In this document: one piece after another, positions 33,013-42,220 of the stretch
Numbering within the stretch: position 1 is the first letter of the stretch
Layout: the number at the start of each line of letters is the position of its first letter
Assembly (NCBI GenBank): GCA_937915765.1
Contig: CALGHE010000092.1
Location: forward strand, 1 to 42,230
Direction of reading: 5' to 3'
DNA from: an uncultured Bacteroidales bacterium
Lineage (GTDB): Bacteria > Bacteroidota > Bacteroidia > Bacteroidales > Paludibacteraceae
DNA: 42,230 nucleotides
Position numbers and translations under genes: made by a program
The notes under the pieces: model-generated
What the model was told of the DNA's origin: nothing
Seen by the model: the letters and a program-made list of their open reading frames with translations, nothing else
Database searches by the model: none

Positions 33013-33567
33013 ATGGCAGACATATTTTCGAAAGAGGTTCGCAGTTACTGCATGTCACAAATTCGCAGCAAAGACACTAAGCCTGAGCTTATTGTGCGGC
33101 GATACCTCTTTTCAAAAGGATTCAGGTTCAGAACTTGCCAGAAGAATTTGCCTGGCACTCCGGACATAGTTCTGCGCAAATATCACACAGCAATCTTTAT
33201 TCATGGATGTTTTTGGCACGGACACGAAGGTTGCAAATTATCCCGCCTGCCCAAAACACGGGTTGAGTACTGGCAAAATAAAATAGAGCGGAATCGGCTC
33301 AGAGATGCCGAATCACGAGAAAAATTGCGAGAATTAGGTTGGCGAACGATGGTGATTTGGGAATGCCAGCTAAAAAAATCGGTACGAGAAAGCACTTTAG
33401 AAAACATAGTGCTTCTTTTAGAGAAGACATATTTAGACATACACAAGCAAGCGAAGAGCGCCAGCAAATACACCATCGAAGAGAACACGCTCTCCGTTGC
33501 GGCAGAAGATTGCGAACCTTACGGGAAGAGACGTAAGCCCAGGCAAGGGAACGTCTCTTCGGAATAA
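33013..33567 (+). CDS. vsr: Very short patch repair endonuclease (Vsr), with C-terminal extension
   Basis: Nicks DNA 5' of T in T:G mismatches arising by deamination of 5-methylcytosine. Key residues are all visible: catalytic Asp51 in GTPDIVL, His69 in CFWHGHEGC, with the zinc ligands likely C66/H71/C74 and C118 in VIWECQ. The core ends near residue 140; the 184-residue protein then has about 45 extra residues ending in a basic KRRKPRQGN segment. Vsr genes usually sit beside a cytosine-5 methyltransferase, but none is in this window. A 10-base-pair inverted repeat (33525-33534 with 33551-33560) lies in the last codons. Confidence 0.9.
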   Translation: MADIFSKEVRSYCMSQIRSKDTKPELIVRRYLFSKGFRFRTCQKNLPGTPDIVLRKYHTAIFIHGCFWHGHEGCKLSRLPKTRVEYWQNKIERNRLRDAESREKLRELGWRTMVIWECQLKKSVRESTLENIVLLLEKTYLDIHKQAKSASKYTIEENTLSVAAEDCEPYGKRRKPRQGNVSSE

Positions 33568-33597
33568 GATTTCAGCACAGACAGCATCCGTCACACA

Positions 33598-34314
33598 TCA
33601 AATTTCAGAATCGCCATCCTCCGGAAGCACAAGCTTATAACCCTTACCGTGTATATTAAGAATACCGACCGTAGGGTCAGCCTGCAAACGTTTCCTCAAC
33701 TTAGTTATATAAACATCCATACATCTGGCGTTGAAATAGTTATCATCTACCCAAATAGCCTTTAAGGCATGATTTCTCTCAAGAATCTCGCCACGATGGT
33801 TGCACAGCATTGTCAGCAGGTCATTTTCCTTAGTTGTCAGTTTGACCGTCTCACCCTCTCTTGTCAGAGTATGCTTTTGCATATCATACGTAAACTCGCC
33901 AAGCTTCACAGAGACCGAAGACGGCTCTTTTGTCTTCTTGCCCTTAACACGCCTCAAGATAGCTTCTATGCGCAGAAGCAGCTCCTCCATACTGAATGGC
34001 TTTGTCATATAATCATCAGCCCCTATTCTCAGACCTTCAAGAATATCAGTTTTCAGAGTTTTAGCCGTCAAGAAAATAATAGGAATATCAGAATTAATCT
34101 TCTTAACATCCTGAGCAAGTGTAAAGCCGTCCTTTTTAGGCATCATGACATCGAACACACAAAGGTCGTATTTAGTCTTCATAAAAGCCTTGTACCCAGC
34201 CTCGCCGTCGGTCATCAAATCAGCCTCAAAATCTTTAGCCTGCAGATACTCTCTAAGCAACATGCCGAGATTCTCATCATCTTCACATAGCAATATTTTC
34301 GTTTTTTCTCCCAT
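33598..34314 (-). CDS. rprY: OmpR-family response regulator RprY
   Basis: A 238-residue DNA-binding regulator. The receiver domain (1-120) has the acidic pair EDDE, phospho-acceptor Asp55 in LCVFDVMMPKKDG, the Thr/Lys region LTAKT and DDYMTKPFS. The C-terminal winged helix (about 135-232) contains LTTKENDLLTMLCNH and DVYITKLRKRL. The sequence closely resembles Bacteroides RprY as I remember it (starting with ILLCEDDENLGMLLREYLQA), and the sensor gene rprX lies 21 bases upstream in the same order. RprY is reported to act in stress and envelope regulation in Bacteroides and Porphyromonas; its targets here are unknown. Confidence 0.9.
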   Translation of the reverse strand: MGEKTKILLCEDDENLGMLLREYLQAKDFEADLMTDGEAGYKAFMKTKYDLCVFDVMMPKKDGFTLAQDVKKINSDIPIIFLTAKTLKTDILEGLRIGADDYMTKPFSMEELLLRIEAILRRVKGKKTKEPSSVSVKLGEFTYDMQKHTLTREGETVKLTTKENDLLTMLCNHRGEILERNHALKAIWVDDNYFNARCMDVYITKLRKRLQADPTVGILNIHGKGYKLVLPEDGDSEI

Positions 34315-34335
34315 AATATAATTTTTTAGTATTTA

Positions 34336-35865
34336 CTAATCTTTTTTCAGAGGAATAGAAATTATAAACTTAGTTCCTTTATTAAACTCGCTCTCCACTT
34401 CTATTTTCCCCTTATGGTCAAGCACCACCTTTTTAACATAAGCAAGCCCCAGACCGAAACCCTTCACGTTATGAACATTACCGGTAGGCACTCTGTAAAA
34501 CTTGTCGAAGATACGTTTCAAATCGCTTCGTTTTATACCTATACCATTATCCTCTATTGATATAAACACCTTATTCTTCTCGTTCCACGTCCTCAAGTCA
34601 AGAATCAGAGGTTTGTCACTATATTTCAAAGCGTTATCCATCAAATTGTAGATAATATTAGTAAAATGCACCTCGTCCACCATCGCAAGAGAATCGTCCG
34701 CATCCAGTTCTGTGTCTATCCGTCCGCCCTTAGCCTCCACCTTTATTGCGAAATTAGCAGCCACGTTAAGCACCAGTTCATTCACATCCATCTCCTTCAG
34801 TTTAAGAGCAGCGCTTTCCTTTTCAAATATAGATATTTGCAGCACCTTGTCTATTTGCTGCGCAAGCCGTTTTGTCTCGTCCTTTATAACACCTGACAAT
34901 TGCTGAATCATGGTCGGCGAATTGCTCAGGGATTTGTCATTAAGCATCTGAGCCGCCAAAGAAATCGATGAAACGGGCGTTTTCAGCTCATGAGTCATAT
35001 TATTCATAAAGTCTGTACGCATCTCGGACAAACGTTTTTGCCTAGAGATTATGACAATAGTCAGAATAAACGTGAACAGCAACATCGCCGTAAATATCAC
35101 AGACGGCAAGGTTAGCGAGAGAGAGTCCAGAATATACTTTTTCTTTGTCGGAAAGTACACCTTCAGGTAATTTCTCTGCGTATTAGGGTCATTAGGAAAA
35201 AGTACCTGCATATAATGATTTTTCTCCCGTATTTTATCAGCGTCAAAATTTTTGCTTCGGTAAATCTCAGCCCCGTCACTGCTCACAATAGTGTAGAAAT
35301 GCGGAATAGAGATGCCGTTAGACTCCAGTTCTTGCTCCAAAATCTCACCCACCTGCTCAAAATCGATACGTTCCTCTATCGGGCGAATGTAAGACTCGCA
35401 GAGCAGGCGAATCAATATATCATCAAGCAAAGCCCTCTCCTTTTGATAGCGTTCCTTGAGCTTATTCTGCATCACCCTTGACATTTCCTGAATCGTGTTT
35501 GTTCCGTGCCTCATAGAGATGAAAATTCGCGGTTTGACCCTCACGCAAGAGTAGTCACTGTCCGACTGCACATAACTTTTTTCAATCATCTTCACATTGC
35601 CCGAATTTTTAAATGCGGAATTAACCGGAGAGCTCACAATCTTAGTTTGTGAAGATGGGACCGACATATTTTTGTACAAATACTGCATAGTCTCTTGTTC
35701 CTCAAGGATACGGACCACCTGATACAGACTTCTGTTCACCGTCTCGTCGAACTGCTCTATACGCATATCAGCAGTTAACTTGATGTAATTAGTCTGCAGA
35801 ATAATAAGTCCCAAGAAGGATACTGCCATCACAACTCCAAGAAAAAATATCGACCTTTTCTTCAT
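34336..35865 (-). CDS. rprX: Sensor histidine kinase RprX
   Basis: A 509-residue membrane kinase: transmembrane helix near 8-26, a periplasmic sensing region to about 255, a second helix about 256-278, then the HisKA domain with NMTHELKTPVSSISLAAQM (phospho-acceptor His near 292) and an HATPase domain with N-box IIYNLMDNALKYS, G1 SIEDNGIGI and G2 KGFGLGLAYVKKV. It phosphorylates RprY. The periplasmic region has no family I recognise. The promoter box at 35870-35877 is so close to the ATG that the message may be almost leaderless. Confidence 0.9.
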   Translation of the reverse strand: MKKRSIFFLGVVMAVSFLGLIILQTNYIKLTADMRIEQFDETVNRSLYQVVRILEEQETMQYLYKNMSVPSSQTKIVSSPVNSAFKNSGNVKMIEKSYVQSDSDYSCVRVKPRIFISMRHGTNTIQEMSRVMQNKLKERYQKERALLDDILIRLLCESYIRPIEERIDFEQVGEILEQELESNGISIPHFYTIVSSDGAEIYRSKNFDADKIREKNHYMQVLFPNDPNTQRNYLKVYFPTKKKYILDSLSLTLPSVIFTAMLLFTFILTIVIISRQKRLSEMRTDFMNNMTHELKTPVSSISLAAQMLNDKSLSNSPTMIQQLSGVIKDETKRLAQQIDKVLQISIFEKESAALKLKEMDVNELVLNVAANFAIKVEAKGGRIDTELDADDSLAMVDEVHFTNIIYNLMDNALKYSDKPLILDLRTWNEKNKVFISIEDNGIGIKRSDLKRIFDKFYRVPTGNVHNVKGFGLGLAYVKKVVLDHKGKIEVESEFNKGTKFIISIPLKKD

Positions 35866-35869
35866 ATTG

Positions 35870-35877
35870 CAAATATA
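35870..35877 (-). promoter_or_regulatory. -7 box immediately before rprX
   Basis: The minus strand reads TATATTTG (full match) ending five bases before the start codon at 35865. Transcription would begin at or within a base or two of the A of ATG, implying a leaderless message. The -33 box is unclear. Confidence 0.45.
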
Positions 35878-36012
35878 AGAAAATGAACCAAATCAAACTT
35901 TCTCTTTAACTTAAATTAAACAAAGTTAAGATATTTTAACACACAAACCAACACACATTCCTAAAACCGTCTTGAAACAACTCATGCAAACAGATTAAAG
36001 TGCAAACAAAGA

Positions 36013-36042
36013 CGGGCGGTCGCATATAAAAGCAACCGCCCG
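36013..36042 (-). terminator. Terminator of the GH74 gene
   Basis: CGGGCGGT (36013-36020) pairs with ACCGCCCG (36035-36042), with a further GC/GC pair after one mismatch. On the minus strand it is followed by TCTTTGTTTG. It lies 40 bases after the GH74 stop codon. Confidence 0.75.
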
Positions 36043-36081
36043 CCACACCAATAAAAACTCTAAAAAGAGCCGATGAAATCG

Positions 36082-39009
36082 TTATTTTTTAGCAACTTTG
36101 AATGTTTGTCCGTCAACAAAAACAACATAAAGCCCGCTTGCCCAGTTAGCCCCAAGAGTAACCTCGCCATCAGCCGTTCCAGCCTCCACAATTTGCCCAA
36201 GAGCGTCAGCCACAACAAAATCGCCTTCGCCGCGCAACACGAAAGACTCGTCAAACGGATTAGGGAAAGCAAACGAAGAGAAGTCCGCCGCTCCATTTGC
36301 AACATCATCGACATCAGACGATTCAAGTTTACACTCAGTATCGTCAATAAAGCAAGACCACGAAGACGAAGAAGCGTTTTCAGCCAATTCTCCATAAATA
36401 ATACCCAGTCCCACAGTACTCATATAAAAACGTCCGTAAACATTCCAGTCGCCCACAATGAACTTTCCGTTACCAGTACCGCCAAACTGATTATACTTAT
36501 CATTAATGCGCAACCAAGACGCGCCATTATCAGCAGAGCGATAAATACCAGTGCCATTTCCGGCATCTCCCCAGATATAGATAACAAACTCTCCGTCATT
36601 AGCTCCCTTTCCACAGCCGACAGCCGTACAAGAAGAGACAGCAGGCAAGTTTTCGAACGTTTCTCCATGATTTTTAGAGACAGCCAAACCATTCGTGCCG
36701 CGAGGAGCAAAGACCAAGCCCTCGTGTCCCGGAACAATAGCGATTCTGCCGAGGTCTCCATTTACAAGGCTCTGAGACGTGTAAGTTGTACCGTAATCAG
36801 AGCTGCGCCAGAACTTGTTTTTGCCACCCACATACACATAAGCATCATTCTCAGGGTCAACCTGCACATGAGTAGCGCCATCTGTGCCATTTACTTTTGT
36901 CCAAGACTCTCCGTTATTGTCAGAATAATACAATCCGCTATTGCCGTCGCGGTCAGGAATCAGGAAGAAACGATAAGTTCCATCCTTCTTTGTTATAGCG
37001 CACTTGCCCTCATTAGAAGCCAGAGGAGCGCACTCCGCGCAGTAAGGGTTCTGGTAACTGTAAGGAGTCTTAGACATAGACATCCATCCGTCATGCCCTG
37101 TTGTAGTGCAGAAGAAGCCGGTATTTGCGACACGCATCATCACATCAGGATTTTTGCTATAATAATTGATACCGCCAGTAGTTCCGGGAGCCGGATTGTG
37201 AATAGGAGCGAACTCATGTATATTTTTATGAACAAATCCGGTGTAATCGCCTATTACAGACATCAAATCTCCGCCAGGCACACTAACCATATCAAGAGCC
37301 ACAGTCTCTTCCAGTCCATTCACGTCAAAATAGAACGTAGGCTTTCCGTCGCACCACACATTGTTGCAAGTAAAAATGCCATTGCCCGACGTTATCGACA
37401 CCTTATTGTCATCTTTAGGGTCAAATATAACACATCCGCTCCAATGGATAGCATATCCCGGAATCCAAGTAACACCATTATTAGTAAGAGTCATGTTATT
37501 CTGCAAGCTGCGCCACGTTTTACCACCATCCACAGAAGTCCAGTAGATGTCACCATTAGCAGACTTGCCATCGTCCCAAGCCTGCGGAATCCAAGTGTTA
37601 TTAGTTGACGCAACAAGTTTCTTTGCATCCTTCGGAGAAACAGCCACATCCCCAAATGCGTACTGTTTAGAAGGCGAGATGTCTTCTGCCACCTTAGAAT
37701 TAGGGTTATACCTGTAAATTGCGCCAGACGCACCTCCCACACACGCATTAGAGTAAGCGATAAGCAGATTATTGTCGGGGTCCATCTTCATTCGGCAAGG
37801 AATTAGATTTGAAGGCAATCCGCTCACTGCCGCCCACGAAGAGCCGCCATCTTCCGACACATAGACATTAGAGCCGCTAGTTCTAGAAACTCCGACGAAT
37901 ATTCGCGATGTCACTCCACCATCCTTCTGAGAGCCGTCAAACACAACTGCAGTCACGCCATTTTGGTCGCTGGTAGTAGGCAAAGAGTTATTAGTCCAAG
38001 AAGGCCAATTCACCGAAGTCTCATAAACATTAGGGAATGAAGAAACCGCGTTCCAGGTTTTACCGCCATCCTCGCTCTTGATGACCGGAGAGCCGACACG
38101 ACCGCCAGCAAAAATCACATCTCCGTTATTCGGGTCCACCGCAATACGTTCGCCACAGTTACGTCCGTTACCATTTCCATGAACACGCAACAAGCCGGAC
38201 ACATCAACAGTTGTGAAAGTCTTTCCTCCATCCTTAGAGAACATCACGGCAGTCATTGCATTGCTGAAATACTGGCAACCCGAAATCATATACACATTGT
38301 CCGTATTAGACGGGTCTATAGCCAAACCTTCGACACTGTAAAGCCCCACCTCGTCCTCCGAGATAAAGTTAGTCACCGGCATCCAAGAGCAATTTGCCGC
38401 GTTCCACTTATACGCTCCGCCCACGTCAGTACGCGCATACTTGGCGTCCCCGGAAGCCACGATGCCAGCAACAAAGCCGCCACCGCCAATAGCCAAAGAA
38501 CCATAGGTGTAAGCCAAAGTCTCCTTTTTAGGCAATTCCGACAACGAAATCAGCTCTATATCATCAAGATAAATAGTATTTTTCGCACCAGACAATATTA
38601 TGATACTGTTTGAAGAAGAGGTCATTTCAGAAAAGTCAAATGTCAGTCGAGTCCATTTCCCAGCCTTTGACATTTGTGAAATTTCATAATTTTTATCTTC
38701 AGCCTGATTATAGGCCCTTGCTGTAATTTTTCCGCCATCTTCTGTGTAAACGAGAAGCGCGAGAGCCTGTTTCGAATAATCCGCAGGATGCAAAAAAGAA
38801 GCCACAGCGCCCCAAGTTTCGCTGAATGTAGCCTTCAAGCAATTACCGCTTCCGTTCACATCATCTTTAGACGGATTTTCCACAATCTCCGATTCGCAAT
38901 CCCAAGAGTCACCCGGATACGCTCCATCTTCAAAATCAAAGGCAGGCGCCGCTTCCAGAAAAGAGAAGCAAGACAACAAGCCGCCAAGTAGTAAAGTTTT
39001 TTTATTCAT
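36082..39009 (-). CDS. Secreted GH74 xyloglucanase-like enzyme with T9SS C-terminal domain
   Basis: A 975-residue exported protein starting MNKKTLLLGGLLSCFSFLEA (signal peptide). Residues about 22-155 form a carbohydrate-binding-like sandwich (AFDFEDGAYPG ... IYLDDIELISL). The GH74 domain (about 165-890) is two seven-bladed propellers with BNR/Asp-box repeats such as SKDGGKTF, SEDGGKTW and SADNGASW. The catalytic Asp region is YARTDVGGAYKW (D195), matching GH74 RTDxGGAYRW; GERIAVDPNNGDVIFAG is also typical. The last ~70 residues (FPNPFDESFVLRG ... GLYVVFVDGQTFKVAKK) are a type A T9SS sorting domain. It should cleave xyloglucan outside the cell. An in-frame ATG 18 codons upstream is rejected because it would precede the signal peptide. 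Confidence 0.88.
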   Translation of the reverse strand: MNKKTLLLGGLLSCFSFLEAAPAFDFEDGAYPGDSWDCESEIVENPSKDDVNGSGNCLKATFSETWGAVASFLHPADYSKQALALLVYTEDGGKITARAYNQAEDKNYEISQMSKAGKWTRLTFDFSEMTSSSNSIIILSGAKNTIYLDDIELISLSELPKKETLAYTYGSLAIGGGGFVAGIVASGDAKYARTDVGGAYKWNAANCSWMPVTNFISEDEVGLYSVEGLAIDPSNTDNVYMISGCQYFSNAMTAVMFSKDGGKTFTTVDVSGLLRVHGNGNGRNCGERIAVDPNNGDVIFAGGRVGSPVIKSEDGGKTWNAVSSFPNVYETSVNWPSWTNNSLPTTSDQNGVTAVVFDGSQKDGGVTSRIFVGVSRTSGSNVYVSEDGGSSWAAVSGLPSNLIPCRMKMDPDNNLLIAYSNACVGGASGAIYRYNPNSKVAEDISPSKQYAFGDVAVSPKDAKKLVASTNNTWIPQAWDDGKSANGDIYWTSVDGGKTWRSLQNNMTLTNNGVTWIPGYAIHWSGCVIFDPKDDNKVSITSGNGIFTCNNVWCDGKPTFYFDVNGLEETVALDMVSVPGGDLMSVIGDYTGFVHKNIHEFAPIHNPAPGTTGGINYYSKNPDVMMRVANTGFFCTTTGHDGWMSMSKTPYSYQNPYCAECAPLASNEGKCAITKKDGTYRFFLIPDRDGNSGLYYSDNNGESWTKVNGTDGATHVQVDPENDAYVYVGGKNKFWRSSDYGTTYTSQSLVNGDLGRIAIVPGHEGLVFAPRGTNGLAVSKNHGETFENLPAVSSCTAVGCGKGANDGEFVIYIWGDAGNGTGIYRSADNGASWLRINDKYNQFGGTGNGKFIVGDWNVYGRFYMSTVGLGIIYGELAENASSSSWSCFIDDTECKLESSDVDDVANGAADFSSFAFPNPFDESFVLRGEGDFVVADALGQIVEAGTADGEVTLGANWASGLYVVFVDGQTFKVAKK

Positions 39010-39303
39010 GTCTGTAATTTTATATGATTCGTAAAACAGCAAAACGACACGTCGCCTCGCCATAGTCTTTCTATTCGGTTTAATAAATATAACAATCCTC
39101 CCCTGTCCATAACATTTTGCAATAATACGAAAAAATATTTAAACAGGTGATTTTTAACAGAAAAAACATCTTTTCTAACACTCTTTTAATAAGGGACAGA
39201 GCAAAGACGACCTCCATAAATTACGTTTTTATGATTTCATATGCAGAAACCCGTTTCGACGCAATTTATAGAGGCCGCTATAATACCAGGCTATATCCGG
39301 TTT
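39010..39303. other. Intergenic region between GH74 and calcium ATPase genes
   Basis: About 290 bases without a gene. A TATTATTG near-match to the -7 box (39120-39127, minus strand) could belong to the GH74 promoter, but it has one mismatch and no -33 partner. I see no strong terminator for the calcium ATPase message here. Confidence 0.3.
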
Positions 39304-41943
39304 TTAATTAGAAAACTTTCTGAAAATGAATTTGACAATCTCACTAACAACCAAAGCTCCCAAAGACAATCCGGCAACCCAAGCCCATTGCAAAGCAGAA
39401 AGGCTTTCCACTTTGAATATAGTTTGAAGAGACGGCACCAACAGCACTATGAACATTAAAGCGAGAACAACCAGCACAGCACCCCATAGATACTTATTCG
39501 AGAAAAGTCCGTTCGTTGCCGCGTGATAACCTGTTCTAATACTGAAAATCATTGTCATCTGAGTAAATGCCAACGTTGCAAAAGTCATAGTTCTTGCAGA
39601 CTCCACAGACGTTTCCAAACCTATATGATAAGCAGTAAGCGTCAAAGCCGCAATCAAAACACCTTGCAGAGCTATACGTAAAGAGAACTCTTTTGTGAGC
39701 AGTCCCTGTTTTGAATCGATTGGCTTCTTATTCATAACATCCTTTTCTGCCGGGTCCACGCTCAAAGCCAACGCCGGCAAACTATCCGTCACCAAATTAA
39801 TCCACAAAATATGAATAGGAAGAAGAGGAGTCGCCCAATTGAACAAAACAGCCACAAAAAGCACAAGAACCTCACCAATATTTGTAGAAAGGAGGAACTG
39901 TATAGCCTTTATTATATTTGCATATATACGTCTTCCCTCTGAAACGGCAGCTACGATTGTTGCAAAATTATCGTCCGTCAGCACAACATCGGCTGCCTCT
40001 TTAGAGACGTCCGTTCCGGTAATACCCATCGCCACGCCAATATCAGCCAATTTAAGAGCCGGAGCATCATTAACCCCGTCGCCGGTCATAGCGACAACGT
40101 TTTCGTTCTTCTGATGAGCCTTTACGATACGCACTTTATGTTCTGGGGCCACTCTGGCGTACACAGATATTTCACTTGCATTCTGACGAAGTTCCTCGTC
40201 GCTCATCTGCTGCACATCGTGTCCGGTCAAGGCGCGGTCGCCCTCCTGAAGAATACCCAGAGAACGAGCAATCGCAGTAGCTGTAATTTTATGGTCTCCA
40301 GTAATCATAACAGGTTTGATGCCCGCCTTTCGGCATTCTGCAACAGCAGCCTTCACCTCTTCGCGAGGAGGGTCTATCATACCCACCATACCTATGAAGA
40401 TGATATGATTTTCGACTGACTCATGAGTGATAACAGCCGGGATGTCCTCCATCTCTTTTTTTCCCATAGCCAACACACGGAGAGCGTCGCCAGCCATCTG
40501 CAAATTTGCGTCCATCAAGTTTTTCCTATCGTCAGCAGTAATAGGACGGACAGAACCATTGTCATCGATTCTGTCACAACAAGCCAAAAGTTCGTCCAAG
40601 CCTCCCTTTATAAACAAGTCAAAGCCATTCTCCTTTTTGTGCAATGTTGACATCAGCTTGCGTTCAGAATCAAAAGGAAGTTCTGCAACACGAGGATTTT
40701 GGCTATCCAGCTCTTTTTTAAGCATATTATATTTCATGCCGAGGTCAACAAGAGCCGTTTCGGTCGGATCTCCGATGCAAATTTGCTTTCCGTCCTCAAC
40801 ATTAATTTTCGCATCATTCGCCAGAACGGCGCTTTTAACAAGCAAATATCTTCTTTCCGAATTATCATCATCTTCAGGGCTGATAAATTTTCCGTCCATA
40901 AAAATACGTGTGACGGTCATTCTGTTCTGAGTAAGAGTTCCTGTTTTATCAGAACAGATTATAGAGGTACAGCCCAGCGTCTCCACTGACGGCAAATTTC
41001 TGACAATTGCGTTTCTCTCGGCAAGACGCTGCACTCCAATGGCAAGCACAACGGTTGACACCGCCGGAAGCCCCTCCGGAATTGCCGCAGCCGCCAAGCT
41101 GACCGCAGTCATAAACATAGACAGAATATCATTTCCGTACAAAACGCCAATGATAAAGATTAGAGCGCAAATAGCCAACGCCACAATAGCAAGATATTTT
41201 CCAAGTTCATCCAATCTCTCCTGAAGAGGAGTTTTAGTATCTTCGACAGACTGTATCATGGAGGCTATTTTCCCAACTTCTGTATCTTCACCTGTCGCAA
41301 CAACAACACCTTTTCCCCTGCCATAAGTGACATTACAAGACGAAAAGCCCATATTAGCACGGTCGCCGATAGGGGCGTCCTTTGCGACAACCTCTGTATT
41401 TTTCTCCACAGGAAGAGACTCGCCAGTAAGAGCAGCCTCTTGCACCTTCATATTCACAGACTCGACAAGACGAAGATCGGCAGGAATAGTGTCTCCTGTC
41501 TCCAGCAACACAACGTCACCCTTTACCAACTCTCTTGACGGAATAATCTGCTCTTTACCGTCACGAATAACTTTGCAATTAGGAGCAGACATCTTCTCCA
41601 GAGCGTCCAGCGACTTTTCCGCCTTAGCCTCCTGAGCCACTCCAATAACAGCATTCAGCAAGATAATTACGAAAATGATTATAGCATCCGTAAAACCTTC
41701 GCCATTCAGATAGCCTACCACACCAGAGATAAGGGCTGCGACAATCAACACAATAATCATGAAACTTTTGAACTGGCTTAAAAACTTCACAATCAAGCTA
41801 GTGTGAGCCTTTTTCTGAAACTCGTTAAAGCCCTCCGTTTCTAATTTCTGTTTCGCAGCCTCAGACGACAAACCATTATTTACGTCTGACTTCAAGCTCT
41901 TAACAACACTTTCAAAAGATTCATTATGTGCAAAAAAATCCAT
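39304..41943 (-). CDS. P-type calcium-transporting ATPase (PMCA/SERCA-like, P2)
   Basis: An 879-residue ion pump of the P2 group, which exports Ca2+ from the cytoplasm. An N-terminal cation ATPase domain is followed by the actuator motif LTGESLPVEK, the transmembrane-4 motif AIPEGLPAV (ion-site Glu), phosphorylation motif CSDKTGTLTQNR (Asp332), nucleotide-binding KGGLDELL, hinge TGDGVNDAPALKLADIGVAMG, and a C-terminal block of about six transmembrane helices. The start MDFFAHNESFESVV at 41943 is preferred over an in-frame ATG 11 codons upstream, since it gives the usual family N-terminus. A well-formed promoter lies at 42029-42058. Ca2+ specificity is inferred from family motifs. Confidence 0.9.
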   Translation of the reverse strand: MDFFAHNESFESVVKSLKSDVNNGLSSEAAKQKLETEGFNEFQKKAHTSLIVKFLSQFKSFMIIVLIVAALISGVVGYLNGEGFTDAIIIFVIILLNAVIGVAQEAKAEKSLDALEKMSAPNCKVIRDGKEQIIPSRELVKGDVVLLETGDTIPADLRLVESVNMKVQEAALTGESLPVEKNTEVVAKDAPIGDRANMGFSSCNVTYGRGKGVVVATGEDTEVGKIASMIQSVEDTKTPLQERLDELGKYLAIVALAICALIFIIGVLYGNDILSMFMTAVSLAAAAIPEGLPAVSTVVLAIGVQRLAERNAIVRNLPSVETLGCTSIICSDKTGTLTQNRMTVTRIFMDGKFISPEDDDNSERRYLLVKSAVLANDAKINVEDGKQICIGDPTETALVDLGMKYNMLKKELDSQNPRVAELPFDSERKLMSTLHKKENGFDLFIKGGLDELLACCDRIDDNGSVRPITADDRKNLMDANLQMAGDALRVLAMGKKEMEDIPAVITHESVENHIIFIGMVGMIDPPREEVKAAVAECRKAGIKPVMITGDHKITATAIARSLGILQEGDRALTGHDVQQMSDEELRQNASEISVYARVAPEHKVRIVKAHQKNENVVAMTGDGVNDAPALKLADIGVAMGITGTDVSKEAADVVLTDDNFATIVAAVSEGRRIYANIIKAIQFLLSTNIGEVLVLFVAVLFNWATPLLPIHILWINLVTDSLPALALSVDPAEKDVMNKKPIDSKQGLLTKEFSLRIALQGVLIAALTLTAYHIGLETSVESARTMTFATLAFTQMTMIFSIRTGYHAATNGLFSNKYLWGAVLVVLALMFIVLLVPSLQTIFKVESLSALQWAWVAGLSLGALVVSEIVKFIFRKFSN

Positions 41944-42028
41944 AAGCCAACAAGAGGTCCCGTAAGTTATTACCATCAGCGAGCAGCCAGAACCTCGTTA
42001 ACACCGCTGCCGATTCACCTTACCTTCG

Positions 42029-42058
42029 CAAAAATAAGAAAATTTTCCGTAGTCTCAA
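42029..42058 (-). promoter_or_regulatory. Promoter of the calcium ATPase gene
   Basis: On the minus strand TTG (42056-42058) and TATTTTTG (42029-42036) are 19 bases apart, an exact Bacteroidota pattern. The leader to the ATG at 41943 is about 80 bases. Confidence 0.78.
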
Positions 42059-42184
42059 CCGAAAGAGATATTTTCCGTGCAATACGCCACAATATTGTCC
42101 TAAACGATTTGTGAAAAACAAAACAACGGTTCTTTAATTTAAAATATTAGTGTCCGATAAAACTTTTAATCAATAAAAAAAATT

Positions 42185-42220
42185 AGGACTGAATCTGACT
42201 TGCAAGATTCAGTCCTTTTT
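42185..42220. terminator. Strong hairpin terminator near the window end
   Basis: AGGACTGAATC (42185-42195) pairs perfectly with GATTCAGTCCT (42206-42216). The plus side runs into TTTTT, and the minus side into AATTTTTTTT. It most likely ends a minus-strand gene lying beyond the window's right edge, upstream of the calcium ATPase promoter. Confidence 0.85.

Noticed and set aside
36073..37608. A 511-codon open frame on the plus strand
   Set aside because: It lies wholly antisense to the GH74 gene, is rich in Ser, Arg and Ile without domains, and arises from the codon bias of the real gene.
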